DNA of 30,648 nt. It comes from JAFDVL01 sp043736395. GTDB taxonomy: Bacteria; Acidobacteriota; Blastocatellia; RBC074. The position numbers and the translations under genes were made by a program. The stretch lies in the NCBI GenBank assembly GCA_043736395.1, contig JAYTCQ010000001.1:1-30648 (forward strand). Reading direction: 5' to 3'. Every line of letters begins with the position of its first letter. Within the stretch, counting starts at the first letter, position 1. The notes beneath the pieces are model-generated. The model was not told the DNA's origin. It did not search any database and saw only the letters and a list, made by a program, of their open reading frames with translations. Shown piece after piece: positions 23,656-30,648 of the stretch.

Positions 23656-24852
23656 TCATTTATTTGTTAGCGGAACAGCTGCCGGAGTTCTGTTCATTAA
23701 TTGTTTCCGTACCCACGCACGGCGAATTTGTTGCAGGGGGAGTAATATTTTTTGGGGAATTCTATCGCGCAATGTGTGGCGCAGGATTTCAGAAGTTTGT
23801 TGCCAGACTAAAAACGCACGCGCACGCGGACGATGCGGAGCCAGTCTAACGACAACTGTGTTGCGCACCGTTCCAGCCCAATCGGATTTGTAATTTTCCG
23901 TGCCACGTAAAAAATCGTAGACCGTTGCGCCCCGCGTAATCGCGGCTTGAATGGACAGTCCCAGCGCCACCAAACCGACACTGGCGTGACGCCACGTTTG
24001 ATCAAAACCTGAGTTATAAAAATAATATCGCCCTTGATGTTCCAGCCCATAAATCGAAGCGCGACACGCGCCCTCAATCCACAATTCATCAAAGCGAAGC
24101 AAGCCTGCCGCCGCCAACCGAACAACGAGATCACGATGAAAACATTGCAATCGTTCGTGCCCGGTCATTTCTGATCCACCCTGCTCTGCCCACCGGGCTT
24201 CGTGTAATTCGAGAAAGCGCTCAAAGGCGGCAATGGCTTCGTCGGGTTCCGTGACTGAACGAAACATAAATCCGTCACGGGCACGTAATTGGCGCAGGCG
24301 ACGTTTGAAATTGTCAGCCCGGCGACTAGCCTTTAAAACGCTTTCCCAACCTGCTGCCAGATTGATTTGCGGGCAAACGTAGAGGGGCTGTGAGCGAGAC
24401 TGAAATTTTTCTTTCGTGCCTTGTCCGAGCCATGCAAGGCTAAAAGATTTTTCATCCAATCCCTCCAATTCCAGAGCGTCGAAAGAAACTTGTTGCGTTA
24501 GAAATCTGAAGAGCGCTGCTGTTACTTCCACCTCGCGTCCAGGCCATGAGAGGACGTCTAAATAGTCTGCTCCACCAAAACCATCACCAAGTAACGAGAG
24601 CCGCTTCACAGGCATTCCAGCCAGACTCACTGTTCCTTCATTAAGCGCCAGCAAACCTATCAACTGTCCTCCTTCGCGCACGCACAAAATCATCGGCGTG
24701 CCATGTGAATTAAGCCAATGCTGCCAGGTCACCGCCCATTCCCAGGCCAAAAAAGGTGAAGTCTGGGCAACGCGATGCAAGTCCTGCCATTCCATTCGCA
24801 GAGCGCGCAGAGCATCGGTTCCTTTTCTGATTTCAACTTGCAAGTGATTCAT
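23656..24852 (-). CDS. FemAB/CelD-like GNAT acyltransferase (second copy)
   Basis: About 398 residues from the ATG at 24852 (MNHLQVEIRKGTDALRALRMEWQDL). The frame is open to 24999, but the extra part does not look like this family, and another ATG at 24864 is possible; neither has a clear ribosome-binding site. PF13480-type features are present: EWQDLHRVAQTSPFLAWEWAVTWQHW near the start, then SRRADNFKRRLRQLRARDGFMFRSV in the middle, then YYFYNSGFDQTWRHASVGLVALGLSIQAAITRGATVYDFLRGTENYKSDWAG near the end. Members of this group occur in exopolysaccharide clusters and are thought to acylate or aminoacylate glycans. It is related to the adjacent gene at 25035-26198 but not a recent duplicate. Confidence 0.85.
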   Translation of the reverse strand: MNHLQVEIRKGTDALRALRMEWQDLHRVAQTSPFLAWEWAVTWQHWLNSHGTPMILCVREGGQLIGLLALNEGTVSLAGMPVKRLSLLGDGFGGADYLDVLSWPGREVEVTAALFRFLTQQVSFDALELEGLDEKSFSLAWLGQGTKEKFQSRSQPLYVCPQINLAAGWESVLKASRRADNFKRRLRQLRARDGFMFRSVTEPDEAIAAFERFLELHEARWAEQGGSEMTGHERLQCFHRDLVVRLAAAGLLRFDELWIEGACRASIYGLEHQGRYYFYNSGFDQTWRHASVGLVALGLSIQAAITRGATVYDFLRGTENYKSDWAGTVRNTVVVRLAPHRPRARAFLVWQQTSEILRHTLRDRIPQKILLPLQQIRRAWVRKQLMNRTPAAVPLTNK

Positions 24853-25034
24853 CAAAATCGTCATAAAGCAGTTTGCAGATGAGTGCGCCACCAACGCCAA
24901 GCATTGTCCATTGGACATTGTGGTGATTGTCAATTTATAAGCAATTAATACTGCTTTTCTCCCGGAAATAATTAAAAATGAACAATGGCGAATGAACAAT
25001 GATTCCTGAGTTAGTCACCTCCAACAGAAAATTG
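24853..25034. other. 182-base spacer with short dyad and direct repeats
   Basis: It contains TGTCCATTGGACA, a perfect 13-base dyad near 24905-24917, and two copies of ATGAACAATG near 24977-25000. Both are common kinds of intergenic debris. There is no enhancer-like GGGGAAA box. One weak -24/-12-like string occurs but lacks the TTGC box, so no promoter is called. Confidence 0.4.
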
Positions 25035-26198
25035 CTACAACGCCGAGGGCTTAGCTTGAAACTGCTGTTTTATTTGCCGCGCTCGCAACATCACATGAAA
25101 TTTCCAGGCGTGCAGCGCGTGACCCATCAAGCCGCGACGAAAAATATAAATATGTGATTGCGGGCGGACAGCCTTCGCCCACCGACTTTTCCATTCTGAC
25201 AGCGGAGACATAAAATCATACTCCGTTCTTCCCCGTGCCAGGAGGTCGCACAACACTTCGTACGTCAGCAGTTGACCAGGCGAATATTCGCTGAAATTTT
25301 CATCATAAGCAGGTTTGAGCAAATGAAAGCGTCCGCCATAGTTCAAGCCAAATTGCATTGCGATAGTGTGCTGGTTAAGTGCGAGCGAGTAGATTGTGTA
25401 ATAGCCCAACTTGGCCGCCGTGCGTGCAACTTCGTCATAAAATTTCCGCGTCTCCACCGCAGAGGCAATGGCCGTCCCTTCTTTGCCTTTCCAACCAGCG
25501 CTTTCGAGTTCATAAAAACGCTCCCTTATTTCCTGGTCGTCAACGGAACTTCTGCTAAAACGCAAAACGCCCTGTTTTTCCAGATTGCGGCGATAATAGC
25601 GGAGCGATTTACGCAATTTGCTACTGGTCAGCGTTTGCAACATTGCTTCTACATTGCCCGCCTCTGGCAGCGTAAGAGATGCGCCGGGAGGCTGTGTCCA
25701 TTGCCCTCCGTGATGCCCTTCCGCCTTGGCCAGTCGCAGTAATTCCTCTCCGGCTCCGCCTTCCGGCACGTCCAATAATTCCATCACATCCCAGTTTTTT
25801 TTCTGGCGCAACACCTGCCACAAAACGTTTATTGTTTCGGTTTCATCTTCGTCACCTACTACTAAATCAAACCGACACGAATGCACATTTGAAGGGCTGC
25901 GCAACTTTTTGACTGGTATGCCGTGCAGTGTTGTAATTTCGGTGATGAGTGGCAGCACAGCCCGCAGTTCTCCATGCCGCCGCACGGTGAAAACGATTAG
26001 CTGTTTGTCCGTTGCGAACGCCCGCAGATACGCCGCGATCCATTCCGGCTGGAAGAAGGGTTGCGCGCATTTTCCTTCCGAGCAGAGCGTCCGCCATTCC
26101 ACAGCAAGACGCTCAATTACTTCTACGCCGCCCGTTAGTTCGGTGACGATCAAGGGCGAGGGTGCTGTGTGTTTTTCAAGTTTTTGTTTGGCAACCAT
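25035..26198 (-). CDS. FemAB/CelD-like GNAT acyltransferase (first copy)
   Basis: 387 residues. The family pattern is complete: VIERLAVEWRTLCSEGKCAQPFFQPEWIAAYLRAFA (near 27-62), the SKLRKSLRYYRRNLEKQGVLRFSR segment at about 194-217, and FHLLKPAYDENFSEYSPGQLLTYEVLCDLLARGRTEYDFMSPLSEWKSRWA near the C-terminus. PF13480 proteins combine two GNAT folds and are found in polysaccharide biosynthesis loci; the acyl donor is unknown. The ATG at 26198 follows the fusion-gene stop by three bases (GGA before it), so translation is probably coupled. Confidence 0.88.
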   Translation of the reverse strand: MVAKQKLEKHTAPSPLIVTELTGGVEVIERLAVEWRTLCSEGKCAQPFFQPEWIAAYLRAFATDKQLIVFTVRRHGELRAVLPLITEITTLHGIPVKKLRSPSNVHSCRFDLVVGDEDETETINVLWQVLRQKKNWDVMELLDVPEGGAGEELLRLAKAEGHHGGQWTQPPGASLTLPEAGNVEAMLQTLTSSKLRKSLRYYRRNLEKQGVLRFSRSSVDDQEIRERFYELESAGWKGKEGTAIASAVETRKFYDEVARTAAKLGYYTIYSLALNQHTIAMQFGLNYGGRFHLLKPAYDENFSEYSPGQLLTYEVLCDLLARGRTEYDFMSPLSEWKSRWAKAVRPQSHIYIFRRGLMGHALHAWKFHVMLRARQIKQQFQAKPSAL

Positions 26199-26201
26199 AC
26201 G

Positions 26202-28136
26202 TTATCCAAAGCGAAGTTCATGTGTCGGCGGTGTCGTGTCACGCAGATTGAATTGTTTGAGGTGCATCGCCTGCATCACAAGCATCGTCACGTACAGCGG
26301 ATTCAACAACACGTAGCGCTGCCATAAACGGCGCGGTTCATGCAATAAGCGATATAGCCATTCAAGGCCGTTGCGCTGCATAAATTCCGGCGCTTGCGAA
26401 ACTGTCCCGGCGTGAAAATCGAATGCAGCTCCGACTGCCAACAAAGGCATCGGCAAGACTTCACGAAACTCGTACACAAACACTTCCTGACGCGGACAGC
26501 CCAGACCAACAAACGTAATCGCCGCGCCACTGTCTTTAATTTGGGCAGCGACTTCCAGTTTTTCTTCGGCGGAGAGTTGACGGAATCGTGACGGCTGCAT
26601 GCCAGCTACGATGAGTTGCGGAAATTGCACGCATAGATTGCGCCGCAACTGCGCCAGTGTTTCCGTCTTGCTGCCATAAAGGTAAATCGGCAAGCCTTCA
26701 GCAGCAGCGCGTTCGCAAACTTTAAGCATTAGATTCGGGCCGTACACGCGATCTTTCAGTTCGGTGCGATGGAGCAAATTCAAAGCCCAGCGCACGGGCT
26801 GTCCATCGGGAACGACTAAATCCAGTTGATTCAGGCGATGCCGATGCGCTTGATCCAACACGCCTGTCATCACGCCATGCACAGCAAGCGCGGAAAGCGC
26901 GAGCGAAGATTTTTGCCGGGCGGCATCCACGATACGTTCAACTGCGCTCTTGTAATCCGTCGCGTCAACGCCGACTCCCAGGATATTCTTTTTCGTTGGC
27001 GTAGATTTTGTAAAAGGCAATATTGAAGCTGACGCTGCTGCCCCGACAGCCACAGATTTTTTCTCGGCTGTACGCTCCCAGCGTTCAATGCCCGCCGCAT
27101 GAATTTCCTGGAGGATCGCTTTGACGTCATAGCGCAATTTCCAGTTCGGATAATGGCTTTGAAATTTGCTGAGATCGCTGACATACCAGATGTGATCGCC
27201 CGTGCGGTTTTGCTCCTCATAGCTCCATTTCATCGGCTGTCCGGTGATTTCCTCACACATCTGAATCGCTTCGAGCATGGAACAATTACTGAAGCGTCCA
27301 CCGCCCATGTTATAAACTTCACCGCTGCGTGGCGACTGGAAAAATTCATCAAAAGCGGCGATTAAATCTGCGCTGTGAATATTGTCGCGCACCTGCTTCC
27401 CCTTGTATCCAAACACCTGATAAGGCGTCCCTGTCGCCGCGCATTTCATCAGATACGCCAGAAAGCCGTGTAACTGCGTGCCGGAATGATTCGGGCCGGT
27501 TAGACAACCGCCGCGAAAACAAGCCGTCTTCATTCCGAAGTAACGTCCGTATTCCTGCACCAATACATCGGCAGCGGCTTTCGACGCGCCGAACAAACTA
27601 TGCATCGTTTGGTCAATGGACATATCTTCGCGAATGCCGCTGGCGTAAGGATGCGTCGGATCAATTTCCCAACGCTGAGCCATTTCAATCAGCGGTAAGC
27701 GATTGGGTGTATCACCATAAACTTTATTGGTCGAAGTAAAGATAAAAGCGGCTTCGGGTGCGTACCGGCGGGTGGCTTCGAGCATATTCAAGGTGCCGTT
27801 GGCATTGACTCCAAAATCGGTTTGCGGATCGCGTGCCGCCCAGTCATGGGAAGGTTGCGCCGCTGTGTGAACAACCAGTTTCACATCAGAGCCAAACCGT
27901 TTATAAACCAATTCCAACTCACAGGCCGAACGAATATCAAGATCGAAATGACGATATTGTGAGCGAAGTTTTTCTTTCAAAAACTGACGTTGCCATTCGG
28001 TTGAGGCTTCGGCGCCGAAAAATTGCTGGCGCATATTGTTATCAATTCCGACTACATCAAAACCTTGCGCTGCAAAAAATTGTGTAGCTTCGGAACCAAT
28101 TAATCCAGCGGAACCGGTGATTAATACAACACTCAT
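26202..28136 (-). CDS. fusion of a CDP-paratose 2-epimerase-like domain and a WecG/TagA/CpsF glycosyltransferase
   Basis: 644 residues from the ATG at 28136, which has GGAG seven bases upstream (an ATG two codons earlier is too close to it). Residues 1 to about 345 are an extended SDR epimerase: TGSAGLIGSE for NAD binding, HTAAQPSHDWAARDPQTDFGVNANGT, and STNKVYGDTPN, phrases closest to CDP-paratose/tyvelose 2-epimerases. A linker rich in Ala/Ser/Thr (about 350-385) leads to a complete GT26 domain: GVGVDATDYKSAVERI, LDLVVPDGQPVRWALN, YGPNLMLKVCERAA, IYLYGSKTETL, FVGLGCPRQEVF and VGAAFDFHAGT. GT26 enzymes add the second sugar to a lipid-linked intermediate. One chain would thus make and transfer a sugar. 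The fused layout seems unusual. Confidence 0.9.
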   Translation of the reverse strand: MSVVLITGSAGLIGSEATQFFAAQGFDVVGIDNNMRQQFFGAEASTEWQRQFLKEKLRSQYRHFDLDIRSACELELVYKRFGSDVKLVVHTAAQPSHDWAARDPQTDFGVNANGTLNMLEATRRYAPEAAFIFTSTNKVYGDTPNRLPLIEMAQRWEIDPTHPYASGIREDMSIDQTMHSLFGASKAAADVLVQEYGRYFGMKTACFRGGCLTGPNHSGTQLHGFLAYLMKCAATGTPYQVFGYKGKQVRDNIHSADLIAAFDEFFQSPRSGEVYNMGGGRFSNCSMLEAIQMCEEITGQPMKWSYEEQNRTGDHIWYVSDLSKFQSHYPNWKLRYDVKAILQEIHAAGIERWERTAEKKSVAVGAAASASILPFTKSTPTKKNILGVGVDATDYKSAVERIVDAARQKSSLALSALAVHGVMTGVLDQAHRHRLNQLDLVVPDGQPVRWALNLLHRTELKDRVYGPNLMLKVCERAAAEGLPIYLYGSKTETLAQLRRNLCVQFPQLIVAGMQPSRFRQLSAEEKLEVAAQIKDSGAAITFVGLGCPRQEVFVYEFREVLPMPLLAVGAAFDFHAGTVSQAPEFMQRNGLEWLYRLLHEPRRLWQRYVLLNPLYVTMLVMQAMHLKQFNLRDTTPPTHELRFG

Positions 28137-28198
28137 TGTCATTCTCCTTTTTCAGTCGTAGCAATATTTTTTGCCGAGTGCATTGCTCGGTTTTCTTT

Positions 28199-29269
28199 TT
28201 ATGTATTGAGACGCAACCGCGCCACTGCTTCAGAAAATCTGCCGGTAATTCCCCGCGTAGATTCTTCGCAAAGGCTCATTCGTCCCAAAGCAAATGGGTC
28301 ATCCCCGCGCTTAGCCAGCTCTCGTTCCGTTGTCGTCGCAGATGCGAATCCGGCGTCCGCAACCATTTGCCTGACGGCATCGTTGTAGTAGCCATTCGGA
28401 TACGCGAAATGCCGAATTGGGCAAGCGAGCTGTTCCTCCAAAACAAGTTTGCTGCGCCGAATTTCGCGTTCGGCGGCAACTTCAGATTCGAGCGTTAAAA
28501 TCAGATGACGGTCGGTATGCGCGCCAAACGTGATGCCGCCTTCCGACATCTCCCGAATCATCTGCCAATCCAGGAGCTGATACTCCGGTGGATAGTCCTC
28601 CGCTCGAATGCCAAGCGCCATTTCCAGGCTTTGCAGAATTGGCTGACGCACTGTCATCGGTTGATAGTTCAATTGATTCATGACACGGGTAACATTGCGG
28701 GACGCACAAAGTTGTGCCGCGCGTTCGGGTGATAATCCGGCAGTTTCTAATGGCTCGCGCAAGTCCAGGCCGCGTTCCTGTGCTTTATGGACAAGCCAAT
28801 ACAGGCGGTCGTGGTCAAGTAATTGTGTCGTCCCGATCAGCGCAGTAGGCACATAAACAATGGCTGGAACACCGAATCGTTTCAGCACTGGCCACGCTTG
28901 GTCATAGACATCACGGTATCCATCATCAAGCGTAATCAAGGTTGCCACCCGCCCCGTTCGTGGCTCACCTCGCAGGATTGCCAGCGCTTCATCAATTGTC
29001 ACTACGGCATCTGTCTCGCAGATAATTTCCAGATGCCGCGCAAAAGTTTCAGCCGAAATCACCAAGCCATGAATCGAATTTCGTTCCGCTTGCGCAATGT
29101 CTGCAACTACGCGGTGATAGGCGAGAATTCGTACCTGCCCGACTTCTGCCGCTGAGCGATGCCAGCTTTTGCGCGTCTGTGCCCAGCCACGCGAGAGCGG
29201 CGCGGCCAATGATTTAATAGAGCGCTTCCCTAACAATTCGATTTGATTTAATGACATTGCTTTCATCAT
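28199..29269 (-). CDS. polysaccharide deacetylase (NodB domain)
   Basis: About 356 residues from the ATG at 29269; a GTG at 29284 that overlaps the previous stop by four bases (GTGA) is an alternative start. NodB motifs: VRILAYHRVV, TLDDGYRDVYDQAWPVLKRFGVPAIVYVPT with the catalytic Asp pair, GITFGAHTDRHLILT with the metal-binding His pair, and CPIRHFAYPNGYYNDAV. These enzymes remove N- or O-acetyl groups from chitin-like, peptidoglycan or exopolysaccharide chains. There is no obvious signal peptide. It sits directly after the GT-C enzyme, 57 or more bases before the fusion gene. Confidence 0.9.
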   Translation of the reverse strand: MMKAMSLNQIELLGKRSIKSLAAPLSRGWAQTRKSWHRSAAEVGQVRILAYHRVVADIAQAERNSIHGLVISAETFARHLEIICETDAVVTIDEALAILRGEPRTGRVATLITLDDGYRDVYDQAWPVLKRFGVPAIVYVPTALIGTTQLLDHDRLYWLVHKAQERGLDLREPLETAGLSPERAAQLCASRNVTRVMNQLNYQPMTVRQPILQSLEMALGIRAEDYPPEYQLLDWQMIREMSEGGITFGAHTDRHLILTLESEVAAEREIRRSKLVLEEQLACPIRHFAYPNGYYNDAVRQMVADAGFASATTTERELAKRGDDPFALGRMSLCEESTRGITGRFSEAVARLRLNT

Positions 29270-29280
29270 TATTTCTTTAC

Positions 29281-30615
29281 TCACAATTTATTTACCGATA
29301 GCTTCGGCGAAGGTTCTTCGATCAGACTTAAATTCAGATGATTAATGGCAGTCGCGTATTGAACCACTTCCTGTACAACGATCAGCAACGCCGACGATAG
29401 TGTCAGGCAAATGAACGGTTCAATCAGCGAACGAAATCGCCACGCGCCAACAGGGCCGGGTGGCAGCAAGGCATAGCCTGCCCAGACAGCAAAAAATGCC
29501 AGCAACCACCACTGCCGCCGCCACAACAGCAGGACGAGTGCGACCGGCAGGAAAAACATTCTCAGTCCGTCGAGTACCCGGAAAAACCAGCCCACAGAAT
29601 TCCACTTCGGACGCAGCGACTGAAGCGCACCTGTCAAATGAATGCCAAATATCATCGGCCATTTTCCCTCCAACTTTTTGATGGCTACCGCTCGCAACGT
29701 CCGGAACTGTGTTGGATCATCCTTGCTGAACCATAAATCCTGCGCCGATGCTGGCAAATTGATTTGCGCTTCACTGGCGTAAGCAATTTGAGCCAGCCCT
29801 AATTGCCGATCAAATTCGGGCGGGTTGAGCAATGCCAGCCGAATGTATCCGCCCATTGAGAGGCGCTCCGCCAGCCGCACCGCTGCCGTATCGTAGATGT
29901 AAAACGACACATCAGGATTAGCGCTCAGGCTCAGCATTCCGGCGCGTGCATAATTGAATCCGATCCAGCTACCAGTTAACACGACATACAAACCAAGCAT
30001 CACAATTTGACGCTTGATCGTGACGGAAAATTTTGGTTGCAGCACCATGAAAAAACTTGCGACCAGCGGCAACAGCGCATACGACGGTCGCACCATCGTG
30101 GCGGCATACCAGAGAATAGTTTGCGTGAGCAAGCCTGGGATTGATTGATACGTGAGCATGACAAAGATCGCCGAGACAACCAAAAAAATGGCCAGCGGTT
30201 CACTGACGATGAGTCCGCACAATGCCGCCATCACAGGGCAGAAGGCGTATAACAGCCCTGTTAACAAGGCCGCCGCATCATTCTCTAATAACCGTCGCGC
30301 AATCGCCGCCAATAACACAGCGGTCATCGAATCCAGCAGGATTTGCACCAGTAGCGCAACCAAAACGCGATTCCCTGAAGTCGCTCCCGTTAATGCCAAA
30401 AAAATTGGATAGCCGGGCGTGCGAAACAGGCTGGGAAATTCGCCTTGTAATAAAGCCGCCGCAAGTTCGTGATACCCCGTCGCGTCAGGACACCAGGCGG
30501 CTTCGGGATGCTGCAAAGACGTCCAGCCGGTGACCACCCGAACCACAGTCGCCAGTGAAAATATTATTAGCGCAAATTGTTTTTTCATTTTGTTCATAGC
30601 GTTTGCAGGGGTCAT
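29281..30615 (-). CDS. GT-C-type integral membrane glycosyltransferase-like protein
   Basis: 444 residues with about ten membrane helices. The first periplasmic loop has WCPDATGYHELAAALLQGEFPSLFRTPGYPIFLAL, with the Asp-x3-Tyr pattern and RTPGYP that mark ArnT/PMT-like GT-C enzymes (for example GT39/GT83 groups). A large loop (about 230-320) precedes the C-terminal helices, and FRSLIEPFICLTLSSALLI is typical of the family end. It probably transfers a sugar from a polyprenyl-phosphate donor. The start is uncertain: ATGs at 30615, 30597 and 30588 all lack a clear ribosome-binding site. It is the first gene of the surface-glycan cluster seen here. Confidence 0.82.
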   Translation of the reverse strand: MTPANAMNKMKKQFALIIFSLATVVRVVTGWTSLQHPEAAWCPDATGYHELAAALLQGEFPSLFRTPGYPIFLALTGATSGNRVLVALLVQILLDSMTAVLLAAIARRLLENDAAALLTGLLYAFCPVMAALCGLIVSEPLAIFLVVSAIFVMLTYQSIPGLLTQTILWYAATMVRPSYALLPLVASFFMVLQPKFSVTIKRQIVMLGLYVVLTGSWIGFNYARAGMLSLSANPDVSFYIYDTAAVRLAERLSMGGYIRLALLNPPEFDRQLGLAQIAYASEAQINLPASAQDLWFSKDDPTQFRTLRAVAIKKLEGKWPMIFGIHLTGALQSLRPKWNSVGWFFRVLDGLRMFFLPVALVLLLWRRQWWLLAFFAVWAGYALLPPGPVGAWRFRSLIEPFICLTLSSALLIVVQEVVQYATAINHLNLSLIEEPSPKLSVNKL

Positions 30616-30630
30616 CGAGCGTTGGTAGTC

Positions 30631-30644
30631 CCGCCTTCAGGCGG
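30631..30644. repeat. short palindrome near the right edge
   Basis: CCGCCTTCAGGCGG is a perfect six-base-stem hairpin (CCGCCT, TC/GA loop, AGGCGG) lying 16 bases upstream of the first possible start of the GT-C gene. It looks like a REP-type dispersed palindrome. It may continue beyond the window, and only one copy is present here. Confidence 0.5.
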
Positions 30645-30648
30645 AATT

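Noticed and set aside
24880..24915. TGGACAATGCTTGGCG (minus strand) as a promoter for the acyltransferase gene
   Set aside because: The spacing is right but the -12 box is TGGC, and no GGGGAAA box is near. It shows that weak matches occur by chance.

Overview
The window looks like a chromosomal segment of a Gram-negative bacterium. It has two periplasmic adaptor proteins, a TolC-type outer-membrane channel and an RND pump. It also has six well-formed sigma-54 (-24/-12) promoters. Gene content and the moderate G+C would suit Acidobacteriota (for example Blastocatellia), but that is an inference; there is no rRNA or other phylogenetic marker. No tRNA, rRNA, CRISPR array, transposase or integrase was seen.

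Region 1 (1-1181, minus strand): a three-gene unit with a DUF2867-like protein, a small four-helix membrane protein and the first 43 codons of a Tat-exported protein that runs off the left edge. Region 2 (1182-1657): a divergent control region with back-to-back sigma-54 promoters and a long foldback (inverted) repeat. Region 3 (1658-4682, plus): a DUF883-like membrane-anchored protein and a stand-alone molybdenum formate dehydrogenase alpha subunit. Region 4 (4693-11821, minus): ABC ATPase, FtsX-type permease, HlyD-type adaptor and a P2-type cation ATPase whose reading frame is cut by one in-frame TGA. Region 5 (11822-12123): a second divergent sigma-54 control region with a second copy of the foldback repeat. 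Region 6 (12124-13258): a phosphoribosyltransferase and a universal stress protein, convergent. Region 7 (13527-21923, minus): a CusCBA-like copper/silver efflux operon (TolC, small periplasmic protein, CusB, CusA) followed by a lytic transglycosylase and a duplicated-domain exported protein. Region 8 (21924-22500): no gene, but possible regulatory signals. Region 9 (22501-30615, minus): an exopolysaccharide or cell-surface glycan cluster with a GT-C membrane enzyme, a polysaccharide deacetylase, a CDP-paratose-epimerase/WecG-type fusion, two FemAB/CelD-like acyltransferases and a GT4 glycosyltransferase.

The main discovery is regulatory. Every transcription unit that starts between about 1.4 and 22 kb (six of six) has a correctly spaced sigma-54 promoter. 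Each also has a GGGGAAA-type, often dyad-symmetric site (best copy GTGGGGAAATTCTCAC) about 40-130 bp upstream of the predicted transcription start. This suggests one enhancer-binding protein, not encoded in the window, switches on the whole block: formate oxidation, ABC and P-type export, a universal stress protein, a phosphoribosyltransferase, copper efflux and envelope repair. The gene set resembles in kind the DosR dormancy regulon of Mycobacterium tuberculosis, but with a different regulatory logic. The surface-glycan cluster has no such promoter in view and looks independent.
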